In this document: positions 11,201-23,900 of the stretch, piece after piece
Numbering within the stretch: position 1 is the stretch's first letter
How the letters are laid out: each line of letters opens with the position of its first letter
NCBI GenBank assembly: GCA_025201365.1
Contig: JAIXMF010000082.1
Coordinates: 1 to 44,712, forward strand
DNA length: 44,712 nucleotides
Direction of reading: 5' to 3'
DNA from: Syncephalis plumigaleata
Lineage: Eukaryota > Zoopagomycota > Zoopagomycetes > Zoopagales > Piptocephalidaceae
Position numbers and translations under genes: made by a program
The notes under the pieces: model-generated
The model's input: only the letters and a program-made list of their open reading frames with translations
Database searches by the model: none
Told to the model about the DNA's origin: nothing

Positions 11201-12256
11201 GTGCGAGAGGTGATCTCGCTGTGGCAATGGATCCTGCATCTCCATCGGATGTGTCACGCGCTGCCGCATGAAATCGTGAAGTGAGATTGACACGAAGTGA
11301 ATTAGGACCTGCGGCATTGTTGTTGCCACCGCCGTTACTTCCTCCGGCTAGTGAAGGACGTGCTAGACGACGAGTTGGACTGTTGCGTCCACTGGTCCCC
11401 TTCAAATCGGCTACTGATCGATTCTTACGTAGCAAATGTTGTGCTAGTGCAGATGGACCATTTGTGTTAAAGTTTAACTTTGTCGGCTAATTAATAATCA
11501 ATCAGTGTTAATTGGTATAATTTGCATTATAGCAATAGACGATGCTGATAACACTTACGGAACTGAGATCGGTAGCATTTTTCCATTGCGCTTCATTTTC
11601 TAGATCATAACCCTTGAACTCAATCGTCGGACTAGTCACCAAATCATCGGTGTCGTCCATTTGACCATCGTTCTTAACTATACTACCGAGTTCACCGAGA
11701 TCCGGTGTACCGCGCATTCGACTGCCCGGTCGACTAATCGACCATATCGACGAAGGAGCGGGCGAGGGACACCCACCAAGACGGAGGCCTAATGAGTTCG
11801 AGCCACCCGGCGCTAAAAGGCCTGTTTCCTCGTCATCAGGTCCGCTCGTCCCTTCACGTCCAAGGGAGTGTGACCGTGCAGCGGATAATAGTAGAAGCGA
11901 CAAGTCATCGTCGCCTTCTCCTTCCGTATCGTAGCAGCTATCAGTGCCATCGTTAGTGTTGAGCCAGTCGATAGCGCTACTACCATTGTCCTTTACATTG
12001 GGTTTCGACGGCGAGTACAACCTATTATGAAAAAGAAGGATATATATATATATATTGCGACAAATATCAGTAAATGATATCCATTTCAGTAGGTGCCCTT
12101 ATTGATAATAATGACAAACAGCCCATTCATACGCGCTACTTACCATTCTTCCTCATCGCCTTGCACTAGGACATCCAAATTGCCTAGTGTTGATTGTATA
12201 GAGTCATCGGACATGACACTCTCTCGGGCTACTCGATTGAAACGGGAACGATACAT
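8205..12256 (-). CDS. Large Ser/Pro/Arg-rich disordered protein, function unknown
   Basis: Three exons: 12256-12144, 12021-11559, 11486-8205, in frame and giving 1285 residues; the last exon alone is 3282 bp. I do not recognise the protein. The N-terminus is acidic (GDEEEWLYSP; runs of Asp/Glu), and a more ordered-looking segment GYDLENEAQW lies near 175-190. The rest is low-complexity and basic with many Ser-Pro, SGLRSP and LRR-S/T patches, Asn runs, a DDDDDDESLDW patch and a KLLRLGRRSDSDDSSDD patch that look like kinase sites. SGIP followed by LSP near the C-terminus fits the SxIP end-binding motif of microtubule plus-end proteins, so a cytoskeletal or polarity scaffold is possible, but that is inference. 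The gene is real judging from consistent splicing and codon-structured low complexity. Confidence 0.82.
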
Positions 12257-12363
12257 GATGGGATAACGAAGGAATAAGAAGCTACAAACGATAATAAACA
12301 AACAATTCTAAGGTAGTACACGATATGGAGAAAGAAAAAGAGAAAGAAGAATTGATAAATGGA

Positions 12364-12388
12364 GATAGATAGATAGATAGATAGATAG
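12364..12388. repeat. GATA tetranucleotide microsatellite
   Basis: About six tandem GATA units some 110 bp upstream of the start of the Ser-rich gene. GATA motifs are also binding sites for GATA-type zinc-finger regulators, so a regulatory role is possible but unproven. Confidence 0.8.
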
Positions 12389-14184
12389 TCTACAACTACT
12401 ACAACTATTACTATTACTATTACTGAACACACAAGAAGACTAGTGCACTGGCGCAGTTAAAGAAGACTTTCTGCGACCAGCGCACACGATAAATAAGCAA
12501 TATTGTTAGGTATAAAGTAGAGGAGAGACTGGGACGAGTCGGTCAGTAGTGAGTGCCACGATAAAAGAGAAGTTGTCGTGGAAACACAGTGGGTGGTTAG
12601 ATATTGTCCGGCTGCTGCTGAGTAGTAAAGTGAGAACGGAAAAAAAGACCGTCAAATGTGAATATAAATACTGAAGCCTAACCGAGTAATAAATGTTTGA
12701 CGTCTACCTATGAGTTAAGAGAGTACGTTCGTCTAAATAAAATAGAATGGCAATTGTAAGAGTAATGATAATCAAATAAATAAAAGTATTAATGGTAGAT
12801 GCCAGTTAGTAAAAAAATGAAAAAACGATAAGGAAACTTACACCACGCGCAAAGGAATAGGAAGTGTTTGAAGATATGCAATAATGAATGAGTGAGTGAG
12901 CGAGCGAGAACAGTTCCGAGGTGTAGGAACGCGGTTGCCTGTACACATGCAGATACGCCAACACGCCGACACGCGGTTCAAGTCAATCACGAGCAAACTA
13001 GTGCGTAACAAGGCAGCGAGTGTCTTTGTCTCCTAGTAGAATGACGATGCGTGTTGGTAAACGTGGAAGTAATTGAAGGAGAAAAAAAGGAACGGTGACA
13101 ACATCAATTGAAGAAGAAAAAGCCAAGCGAGCACTAGTGTGTACAGTTAGGCGGATAGAAAGGAATCAACTATGTGATTAATAATGGGAGCCACACATAC
13201 ATGCGAGATATATGGATGAAATGAAAGGATAGGCAGCGAGCGAAGAAGGTATGTAATTAACACCTATTTAGTACGATGATGAATGATTTTACTCGTTCTA
13301 CTCCAATACTCTCCATCAATCGGCGTAAAGCATGGTCATGTGCCAACCTGTACTGTTGTACTGGCGTGATAGAGTAGACTAGTAAGTAGAGGAGTAATAC
13401 TGGTAATGGTAATCATCATCATTATTACTGATGTATGAGTATGGCAGCATGAAAGTGACAAGCCAGTCGCTCATGCCATCCCTATTCCTTACGATTACTA
13501 CTGCTATTATTAATAGCTATGCACCACACATACGTACGTACGTACACATATGCACACACATATATACGCATACGTATACGCTATAATCAGTACACAGGTT
13601 GCGGATAGATTGATCACACAAATGGATTAAATTGGATGGGATGCACAACGTGTGGACATCCACGTTTGTAGGCCAAGAGAGGAGACAAGGCGTGCGTGCC
13701 CATTTCCCTTTTTTTCCTTCCACTTTCACTCTTCGCTTCTTAGTCGGGTTTTTGTACAGATGGAAACGCAAATGCGTTCGCTCTCTCTCTCCCTCCCTCT
13801 CCCTCTTACTCTCCTTTGTTTGTACTCTCGTTTGTGGCGGAGCACACGTTGTACAAAAATCATGCGTGTCGTATCAAATGGATATTCAACTAACAAGTAA
13901 TAAACCGCGGAAAACGGAGAAATTATACCGCGACCATAATTATTGTCGTGAAATGAGGTGACATCTCTTTCTTTCTTTCTCTTTCTCTCTCGTGAGTAAT
14001 AAAAGCAATCAATGTAAATCATTACAATTATTTACTAGTGATAGTAGTGATAACAATTGTCATGATAGAATTGTATGCTAGTTAGGATATGCCTAGCATG
14101 CGAGTGGATCTACCGGTATATCACATGGTATACCATTGCTAATAGCATTGCAAACGTGGAGAAAAGGAGTATTACAAAATGACT

Positions 14185-14211
14185 GATGATGATGATGATG
14201 ATGATGATGAA
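14185..14211. repeat. GAT trinucleotide microsatellite
   Basis: About nine tandem GAT units inside the long gene-free region. The poly-Met frame it produces is a by-product and not a gene. Confidence 0.85.
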
Positions 14212-16520
14212 CGACTTGGCAGTTATCGCACATCCTGAGCATTTGCAAGGGTTGCCATTTCATACGCATGTTGTCATAGTAATTAATTTAGTCACTTACC
14301 AGATAGATAATAGGCAACGATACTTGATTCCAAGAGGGAATGAGATAAGAACAACAACAGTAACAATAGTAACAATGAAGACAAAGTACTAGGAATGACG
14401 TGAATAACAGCAATAGACAACGATGATAGATGAGAAGAAGGATGCGATGGAAAGAGATCGAGCGGGGTGTTTCTATAAAATAAAAATGGCCTCACCGTTG
14501 ACCAAAGCGGAACTCGAATATAAATGTAAAAAGGAAATTGAGCAAAATAAAAGTGACACGAATGACGTACTACACTTGGCCTATGCAACGATACTAGTCT
14601 CAAGAACAAATACTGACTATACTCTAGAATATAGCTATGACTAAGCACGAGTGTGGTGTATGTACGCGTAAGTGTATATGAGCTGTAACAATGTACAGAT
14701 AAATGAGTGGTTATACAGTCCAGCAATAACCGAGTAAGTGAATCAGTACAAGTTACTTTTAATGGTGATCAAGTGTTGAATAATCAAGAGGAGGAAAAGA
14801 GGAAGAGGAGAAGAAAAACACCAACTCTATTGCACTGTGTCGTAAAATAATGTAACAACAATTGTGATATAGCTAGTAGGTGTTTTTCTTTATCTACTAG
14901 AAGCAGTAATGGTAGTTCAACGACAATGGCAGCAGTGATAGTAGTAATAATAGTAGTAGTAATGTAAGTAAAGGCAATGATAGTCGTAGTATCGGATGCA
15001 AGACGACGGGATAGCCTAATGTATGCCTAATAATGGTAAACTACCGTAGTCAATGAACAGAAGGGAGTGTAAAGGAAAGAAAAAAGGAAGTGTAAGAAGG
15101 GTGTGCACGACAAGGAAATGCCTTGGATTGAATAATATATAGAAATTTAAAGCAAAATGTAGGGAAAAGAGGTAGAGAGAGAGAGAGCACAAGTTGCTGG
15201 CATGCACTCACTGCTTGGACCAACTAGAGTGGTAAAAAAAGAGAATAGTAAGTCGTTGACCTGTTCAGTTCGACTTGACATGTGCGTGTGCGTGTGTGTG
15301 TGTGTGTGTTCGTCAATGGCTGGCCGTATACATCGAGTGCATGCTATCGCCATTGGTGGTCGTTTAAGTGTCGCCGCTGATTGGGTCTGTCGAGCGTGTA
15401 ACCTGAATTGATTATTGCTAAGGCGAGCGAGGGTTCATTCAAAATAACAACATGGCTGTGCCTTTTCTTGCTCACCCTCGCTCACCCTCGCATCATTGTC
15501 ACATGGCTGTCTAGAATAACCGGCGAATAATGCAAAGGTGTAACACACATGTTGATCGATTATAAAATACAGGCTAATAGCTATAACCGCAGTAGTAATA
15601 GTATCGAATAGAATACGCACATGTATATATGTTTCACTGCAATCATGGCAGCATCATAATCTATATGCGTTGGTATACAATAATCGATGATTGCAATTCG
15701 ATATAATGTTTGTGACAATATGCGCGTTGGCTGCGTTGTTACTTACCCATAGACTCATTAATTAAGACGATCTGAGAACAATGCTAAATGAGTTGCAGCG
15801 TTGAAATACGTAGAAATGTTCAACAACAGTAGTGTGCATGTAAAGAATCGTACTAATGATGTAATCGCTCTAGCATACTAGTACGTAGATACTGCATTGT
15901 TGCGTTGTACTAGACTATTGCTAACGTGTAGCATGCATATTCAAGATTAGTAAAAGTATACTATCATATGTGAGGTTATGAGTGCATGTCACTAGTCTTG
16001 TATTATAGTTGACAGACATATTATTCGTATATTTTTACTAGTACATCTACCGAACAATAACAGCAATGAATATCATTGATTGTTTATGATGGTGTTGTCA
16101 CATCTAACATCATTACCTATTGAACCAACTATTTATATTCTACATACAGGTTCATATAATATGACAAAAAGAACATTCGTAATAGTTGCGTATCTTTGTA
16201 GGTAACCATGCTTGCCGAACATACTGATCACCATGGCAAGGCTGTGTCATATTGTACATAAGCATCATCACCATTATGAAATAAACTAAGCCAGAAAAGC
16301 ATCTCAGATTACTTGGACTTTTCCAACTAGAATGCGAATTTCTTTGCCCATTACACCATTTTGGTTGTTTTTTTCCTCGCATATTTCCATTTTTCTTCAT
16401 CGTTTTCCGGTGAATTCACTGGCATTTCACTCTATCGTCGTCTTATCCAACTCACCTGTCTTTGCGGCTATCTACACTTACGATTATCACGAGTACTCTT
16501 GCTGTACAGAGTTTAGCATA

Positions 16521-18575
16521 ATGATGGTCAAGATCCATCAGCGTATCTATAGTGAGGAAGACTTGGAAGCCGTAGATCGCGCGTTTGAAGAGGCATGCGT
16601 GACATTTCAGCGCGAATTGGACGCCTATCTTGCCGCCACTCCGCGTAAACCACGAAATAAAAAGCACCGACGGGCAAAATCGGTTACGCCAAGTGCCGGA
16701 CGACGTGGACGTATGAGAATGACGGGGAAAGGAAACAGCAGTAATAGCAACAACAACAACAATAATAATGATGATAATGATGATGAAGATGATGAAGAAC
16801 ATTTTCGACTCATGCTTAATAGTTCACCCACTGTGACTAAGCGTCGTCGTCTTTTGCAAATGAAAAATGACGCGGATATTGATTTGATGCCGATACCATC
16901 CTCGCCACTTGTGTCACCTACCAATGAGTTGGAGTCCAACTATATCCCACTATTGATTAACGAGGAGAGTACGGAAGATGAAGATGAAGATGAAGATGTA
17001 GGGGATACAAGATTGGAGACCAATCAAACACCTGAGAGTAATGTCAGCGATGTGAGTAATGATCAAGAGAACGTAATGCCACCATCAATGGAGCAATCTA
17101 TCAGTTCAGTGCCGAATAAGACATCGTTGGACAAACCATCGTTTATTAAGGAAGAGTTGACATTTTCGAATTCGGCCGATGTGGTAAAACTAGCCTCGAA
17201 TGAATATGAACCATGTAAGCTTATTAGGAGATGTATATGTAAATATGCACGCTAACAAGTAGATGTAGATTTTGATTTCCCTAATGGTCGTGGCACATTA
17301 ACCGATAATCAATTGCGAGTTGATCTAGTCTATCCCAATGAGCAAGTGCAGGAATCGTAAGTCGTTTTTGTTATATTTATCCTTTTTGCTTAGTTATATT
17401 AGTTAACACGCGCGTCTATTACTCGTTAGATTCATTCTATGTACGCCAATGTCTCGAGGTCGTCAACCAACAACTGATGGTCAAATGTACTCGCCCATAC
17501 ACGATCTCATCCAGACGATTGAGGTCTTTTGCCGATACGCATTTCGATCACGTTTAGCTAGACAAATTGGCGGTGAGATGAACAGTCCACTAATGGAACT
17601 ATTGATAGCGAGGTCAACGCGGGATGGTGAACGATTTATCACGGCATTGAAACGCTACACGGAATTGGTGCAAGGGGCACGCGCCAAAGGACGCATTACT
17701 CGGCGTCGTGCACTGAGAGAGCTACCATTTGAGCTGGTGTGCCATATCACCTATCAAGTATATAGTCGTATTGTGGCACCACAAGTAGAGTCACTACAAA
17801 ACTACAAAGGTAAATGAGCACTATAGTGGATAGATACATCACTAGTAATAATAGCATTAATACGTGTAATAGCATTCTCAAATTTCGTTTATGGTGAAAT
17901 CAATCCACCATTAATGCGAGAGATTATTCAGAAAGCACGTATTTCGCATGATTCCGTATTCGTCGATTTAGGTTGTGGCATTGGTAATGTCGTGTTGCAT
18001 GTTGCAGCACATACAGGATGTGAAGCCTACGGCGTGGAGATCATGAAAACACCGGCTCGATTGGCCGAGTTACAATTACGCGAATTCCAATCTCGTATAC
18101 GGTAAGTAGTGATAGCAAATGAGCAATAACAAGTGTAATAAGCGATTTGCTAACTTATTACTTCGTATATAGTGGTTATGGTTTTGATACTGGTATTATT
18201 AAAATACTTCAAGGCGATTTCCTTGAACTGGAAGCAGTAGCACAAATACTAAAACGAGCCGATGTACTTTTGGTTAACAATTACGCATTTGATGCACAAT
18301 TAAACCAACGATTACTGCAATTGTTCCTCGACTTGAAAGAGGGAACACGTATTATCTCGCTACGCAACTTTGTTCCACTCGATCATAAGATTACAGTGAG
18401 GAATGCCGGTAGTGCCGAGAGTATTCTAAGCATCACGTCGCACACCTATCCTAGTGGATCGGTCAGTTGGACGAATAGTGGCGGGCAATACTTTATACAG
18501 ACGGTGGATAGAACGGCAGTACAACGATTTTGGCAGAGTATGGAACGATCCCGACCATCTGATATTATTCGTTAA
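16521..18575 (+). CDS. DOT1: DOT1-type histone H3 lysine-79 methyltransferase
   Basis: Five exons: 16521-17214, 17263-17356, 17430-17809, 17873-18101, 18173-18575, giving 599 residues. The start is one of two adjacent ATGs (16521/16524); the frame is open further upstream, so the N-terminus is uncertain. Residues 1 to about 230 are a disordered tail with basic, poly-Asn and acidic runs. The C-terminal half is a DOT1 fold: NFVYGEINPP, the AdoMet-binding loop D421-L-G-C-G-I-G, the acidic VEIMKTPA segment, and N501-N-Y-A-F matching the catalytic NNFAF motif. It would methylate H3K79 on nucleosomes in the nucleus. Unlike SET enzymes it needs a basic tail to contact nucleosomes, consistent with the KHRRAK and RRGRMR patches near the N-terminus. 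Confidence 0.95.
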
Positions 18576-19223
18576 TCCTCTCCCTCTCTCTCTCTCTTCT
18601 ACCATTACTACTACTCTGTAAGCATTCCCTATCCTATGATCGATTACATAGATATATGATATATATGATATATCATTATTGATCGTAGGTTATATTTATT
18701 TTGATAGCATGTCGACAATACGATCATTTGAAATGGATCGTGATTCAATTCATTATTAGTCGCATGCATGTATACGTTTGTGTGTTTATTATTTCTTTAT
18801 TAGATAAGCAATTACTCGATTTCTAACTACTATTACTACACATATTACTTAATAATAAACATATAAAATGTTTAACCCAGTAACAAATTAATGATATGAT
18901 ATGTAAGATATTCCTAATGAATTAGAAATGTATGGGACCTTCATCCTTTCTTCATCAATTAATCGATTGATTTCCAAATATTTCCATCCCCTTCTCACCT
19001 TTCACCTTTTCTTACTACTACTACTACCACTGCTCTACCTGTTACTCTCTTACCTTTATTGATCTTTACTCTACCGGATAGTATCTATATCTATTGTTGT
19101 TCCGTATTCTGGTCCAGTGATTGCCTTACAACTCCTGACTAGTGTTATCATTAAGCGATATTATCTGTCTTTCTATTGAAAGCGTTATCTCTTTTCCGTT
19201 TCCTTATCCAATTAGCCGGCATC
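18576..19223. other. Intergenic between DOT1 and SERF
   Basis: About 650 bp, AT-rich, holding the DOT1 3' UTR and the SERF promoter. It begins with a CT run just after the DOT1 stop and contains an ATATATGAT palindromic cluster at about 18648-18676. Nothing else is recognisable. Confidence 0.5.
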
Positions 19224-19643
19224 ATGACTCGTATGTCCTTATAATGTAAGATAAATCAATAGCTGTGGATTAATTCCTGTTCTATAGGTGGTGATCAACG
19301 AGAACGCGCTCGTGAGAAGAATCGCAAGAAGATGGAGAAGGCGGGTAAAGGCAAACGAGAGGAGGGTGGCTCTAGTTTAACGAAGCGCAAAGAAAAGTAC
19401 GTAATAATCATGCTAGTGTACGAGGATAACATAATAATACTAACCTATCCTTCTTTTACTACTATGAATGAATAGTGACGCGGCAATCATGCGAGAGAAA
19501 CAGAAAGTAAGCAATATTTAACAATTATATAGCTAGATAGATAGATAGTTTATTCATTTACAATAATCAATTATATATTTTATATTTTATATTAGCTTGC
19601 GCAAGAGAAACGAGCAGCCGAAGCATCCTCATCCAAAAAGTAG
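19224..19643 (+). CDS. SERF: SERF / 4F5 small basic protein
   Basis: Four very small exons (19224-19230, 19288-19396, 19476-19506, 19596-19643) give 64 residues. The first exon is only 7 nt. The product starts MTRGDQRERAREKN and ends with an IMREKQKKLAQEK segment, matching the 4F5/SERF family in both length (about 60-70) and order of motifs. SERF proteins are small, highly charged nucleic-acid and amyloid-precursor-binding proteins (MOAG-4 in worms). The gene is too short and too split to stand out as an open frame. An AATAAA lies at 19784-19789, inside the 3' end of the converging SMN gene. Confidence 0.9.
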
Positions 19644-19776
19644 CTCGTCCATAAATAGCACTAATCCTGCGGATGATCTAATGGATCATTAATGTCTTTC
19701 TGCTCCACACGCGACTCTAGTGTTTGTTGCTTTGCCTATACAAGATGGTGAACATCGCAAGATTCGTATCGTATTA

Positions 19777-20708
19777 TCATAGTAATAAAGTAAATGAAAT
19801 CATTCTATATAGTTTGTAGTGTGTGAGTGAGTGAGGGTTAGCACCTACCTGATGAATTGCTGTATAGTAACCGGCGTAATACCAAGCCATGACCATATTC
19901 ATTGTGTCAGGGTCTAATACAAGTATACATGATTAGCATTACAATAATAAGAATATTTATACATATCTATTACCTTGTGGCCATGTAGGATGTGATGCAG
20001 GATCAAATGGCATTGATGGATACTACAAATCATAATGATAATTGTTAATCTAGAGTAATGCTTACTATATTGCTATTATTAATAATATTACCGATGGATA
20101 AGCTTCTGCTGAATAATGATTAGTTTCATTTGGTGTAACTTGTGGATTATACGCTGTTGAATCATATTTGTCGTTATTGTTATAAGATTGTTGTTCAGTT
20201 GAAGTAGCAATATTGGTGGTGCTAGTTACTGATGGTTGCGATAAATTAGACGCAGGTTTAGCTTGATATTTCTTTCTAATCATTTAGAATAAGTTTAATA
20301 ACTGATTGATTGATTGATTGTCAATACTATTAACTTACGGAATTGGTTTCAATTTACGTTTTGTTGGTTTCTTCGCTGTTTGCTCGTCTCCTTTAGCATG
20401 ATATGTCTACAGGTGTATTGCTTAGCTATTCCATGTTATCGAATAAAATAATAACAATCTATTACCTGATATTCATTAACTGCTGCATCCCATGCCTCTA
20501 TAAGTGCACTGTCATCCCATACATCCTCTTCGTGCTCGGCCATATCTGCCATTAATTGGTCATGGTCGTAGGTGTTACGAGACGTGTCAGGTTTGGCGGG
20601 TATTACAGTGGTATTAGCAGCGTCAAGATCTATATAGCCTGTAGGACGTACAACAGGTTCGTATTCCACTTCATAGTGTTCTGTCGTTGCGTTATAGCTA
20701 TCCACCAT
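19777..20708 (-). CDS. SMN1: SMN (survival motor neuron) homologue without Tudor domain
   Basis: Five exons: 20708-20466, 20406-20339, 20275-20092, 20022-19974, 19913-19777, giving 226 residues. Residues about 62-81 (VWDDSALIEAWDAAVNEYQ) are the Gemin2-binding helix of SMN. The C-terminal MNMVMAWYYAGYYTA (186-200) is the YG-box that drives SMN oligomerisation. Between them is a basic linker (KKPTKRKLKPIP) and a Ser/Asn/Gln-rich stretch; there is no Tudor domain, as in fission yeast Smn1. It would nucleate Sm-core assembly on U snRNAs. The extreme C-terminus is uncertain: the frame runs on after AIHQ to a TGA at 19777, but a GTAGGT donor there could instead be spliced. Confidence 0.88.
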
Positions 20709-20908
20709 AGTGATTGCTGTAAGCTGTAGGATATACAGGCACACGTACACGCCAATATAGTTCAATGGAAAAAAGAAGAAGAAAAGTGAATCGCGATCAC
20801 TTAAAAAAGAGACACACACAGAAATAATGAGGAGAGAGTGTGATAGATAGACTATTCCACATTCAACAAGTTTGTCACTTTTCCTACTGATCTCCTAATT
20901 CTTTCGTC
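20709..20908. promoter_or_regulatory. Bidirectional promoter of SMN and PRP6
   Basis: Exactly 200 bp separate the SMN start codon (-) from the PRP6 start codon (+). Both genes serve snRNP assembly, so shared regulation is plausible. No obvious TATA box is seen; there are purine-rich runs on the plus strand near 20768-20840. The call rests on gene layout. Confidence 0.6.
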
Positions 20909-23900
20909 ATGTACAGCATAGCAAAGGATTTCATCGGTAAGCCTGCCCCACCCAACTATGTTGCGGGTCTGGGTCGCGGGTAAGTAGGATAGGAGGATAG
21001 GAAGGGACAGCTATTCAATTCTAAATATTTACTTTACGTGTCATCACTAGTGCTACCGGATTCACTACGCGATCAGATATCGGTCCAGCTAGAGAGAATG
21101 CTAGGTAAGTAGCATCATTACAAATAGTCAAGCGATACACGTTGATATTGATTATTACGCGCTTGTTTATTCGGTAGCGAATCGGCCATGGCAGCTGCTG
21201 CTGCTCAAATGCAACAGGATAAAGAGACCGACACGGAACAGTATCAGGATCCAGATAATGAAGTGGGCCTGTTCAGTTCCATTCCCTACGAGGAGGACGA
21301 CGAGGAAGCCGATCGTATCTACGAGGAGGTCGATAAAACGATGGATGAACGACGACGTGCTCGCCGTGAAGCACGCGAAAAGGAGGAGTTGCTACGTTAT
21401 CGTAAAGAGCGTCCAAAGATTCAGCAGCAGTTTGCCGATTTAAAGCGCGGTCTCGCCGATGTCACTGATGATCAATGGGCGAATCTACCGGAGGTGGGCG
21501 ATCTAGTAGGCAAGAATCGACGATCACGCTCCAATCGTATGGGCGATCGCTTTACACCCGTGTCCGATTCCATTCTACTACGGGCGAAAGAAACAAATCA
21601 AATGACCACCATGCTTGATGAGCGTGAACAAGTAAGTTGAACCGCGTATCTACTGGATATCTATATATATATGATGTTGATATGTTATTATAGAAATATG
21701 GTAATGGATTAGCAACCCCTATGGATTCAGGTACTATGACGAACTTTATTGAAATTGGTCAGGCTCGTGACAAGATGCTTGGTATGAAGTTGGATCAGGT
21801 AAGTTGAAGTTGAGATGGATATATACATGGCATATAATAGCTAATCATTATGAATGATGTTATGATATCTATGATAGGCATCAGATTCAGTGACAGGTCA
21901 ATCTACCATTGATCCAAAAGGTTATTTGACTAGTCTTGACAGTGTTATCATCAAGAATGATGCAGAAATCGGGTAAGTACAAATATGTATATATAGATAT
22001 AAGGTCATTAATAGCAGTTATAATTAGAGATATTAAAAAAGCACGTCTATTGTTGAAATCAGTTATTACCACGAATCCAAAACATGCACCAGGTAAATAG
22101 TGATAACACATCAAGTAATTACAAATAGAATGATTATTCATACGTCAACTTGTTGATTAGGTTGGATTGCTGCTGCTCGATTGGAGGAAGTGGCAGGTAA
22201 AATTGTCCAAGCAAGGAATATTATTACGCAAGGTTGCGAGGAATGTCCAAAGAATGAGGATGTCTGGCTAGAGGCAGCTCGATTGAATGTTTGTATCGAA
22301 TGTGACGCGTGTAATATTGTCCTTATTCTAACATTGCACTATAGTCTAATGAAAATGCCAAGATTGTATTGGCGAATGCAGTAAGACAAGTACCGCAATC
22401 TGTGAAGATCTGGCTACATGCTTTACAATTGGAAACGGAAACAGCGGCTAAGAAGCGTGTATTACGTAGAGGTAAGATAGCGACGGCGATAACAGTAGAG
22501 ATGTCGCATGTGACATGTATTAATTAATATTGTGTTATGCGTGATCATTGTATAGCACTTGAACTGATACCCAACTCGGTTAAACTATGGAAGGCGGCCA
22601 TTTCACTAGAGGAGAATCCCGATGATGCTCGTATATTATTGTCACGCGCGGTTGAACTAGTGCCATTGTCCGTTGAACTATGGCTTGCACTGGCCAGATT
22701 AGAGACGTACGACAATGCGCGAAAGGTGTTGAATCGAGCTAGAACCACCATTCGTACGAGTCATGAGATTTGGATTGCCGCGGCACGTCTCGAGGAGGAG
22801 AATGGCGTTAGCGAACGTGTCGAGAAGATTATCGTTCGTGCCGTGAGTGATCTGACTAAAATAGGCACGGCACTTGGACGAGAGCAATGGCTGCAAGAGG
22901 CCGAGGCATGCGAGAGACAGGGAAGCATTGTTACTTGTCAGGCCATTGTTAAGGCGACGATCGGGTTGAACGTCGACGAGGAGGATCGTAAGTCAACCTG
23001 GATTGAGGATGCAGAGGGTGCACTGGCACGCGGACATGTACAAACGGCGAGAGCCATCTATGCTCATGCACTTTCCGTATTCCCCGCTAAGAAATCGTTA
23101 TGGCGACGAGCAGCCTTTCTGGAAAAGGAGCATGGTACAAGGTAAATAGGACCGTATATATATATATGCCATGACTAATATGAGTTATACTTATTGAATC
23201 ACTATTATATTATTGCTACTATTAGTGCATCACTTGAAGAACTATTACGTCGTGCCGTGCAATACTGCCCACAAGCAGAAATTCTATGGCTTATGCTAGC
23301 CAAAGAGAAATGGAATAATGTTAGTATATGAATAGTTAGTTACAATTATCCAATAACTAATGGTGATGATGTATAATAATATATACTTTAGAATGATGTC
23401 GATGGAGCACGAGCTGTGCTTGCCGAGGCATTCCAGGCCAACACTAATAGTGAGCAGATATGGTTGGCTGCCATTAAACTTGAAAGTGAGAATGGTGAAT
23501 ATGAACGAGCACGTGTTCTATTAGAGAAGGCACGAGAACAAGCAAACACAGAACGAGTAAGTGGTATTATTATCATTGCTGTCACTATCATACTTAATAT
23601 ATATCTCTGTAGGTATGGATGAAATCAGTAGTATTGGAACGACAGCATAATCGAACAGAGGAAGCATTGACATTACTCGATGAGGCAATACGTCGTTTCC
23701 CCACCTTCGATAAACTATGGATGATTCGCGGTCAAATATACGAGAGTATAGGACAGCTGAGTAAGGCACGCGAAGCATTCACGGAGGGCTGTCGACAATG
23801 CGCACGATCCATTCCGTTGTGGATATTATCGGCTAGATTAGAGGAGCAAGCTGGTGTACTCATTAAGGCGCGTGCCATACTAGAACGAGCACGTCTACGT

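Larger units (their letters stand above)
12257..16520. other. Long gene-free region between two divergent genes
   Basis: About 4.26 kb with no reading frame I can support. It separates the start of the Ser-rich gene (-) from the start of DOT1 (+), so it must hold both promoters and 5' UTRs. Contents seen: GATA run (about 12364-12388), ACGT run (about 13532-13545), CT-rich stretch (about 13779-13805), GAT run (14185-14211), GT run (about 15283-15309), and a duplicated GCTCACCCTC (about 15470-15490). No tRNA B-box was seen on either strand. Unspliced leader exons or non-coding RNA cannot be excluded. Confidence 0.5.

Noticed and set aside
12955-13010. tRNA-like B box (GGTTCAAGTC)
   Set aside because: The flanking bases do not form a T stem and no A box or acceptor stem is present.
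14186-14392. Possible small gene starting with eight Met codons
   Set aside because: It is the GAT microsatellite read in one frame, with no homology-like content after it.
14292-14726. 144-codon minus-strand frame in the gene-free region
   Set aside because: Pyrimidine-rich low-complexity DNA gives Leu/Ser-rich nonsense with no start context or splice support.
16332-16520. Extension of DOT1 to an upstream ATG at 16332
   Set aside because: The added 63 residues are hydrophobic and Phe-rich, unlike a nuclear protein tail, and the later MMVKIHQRIY start is more plausible; not fully excluded.
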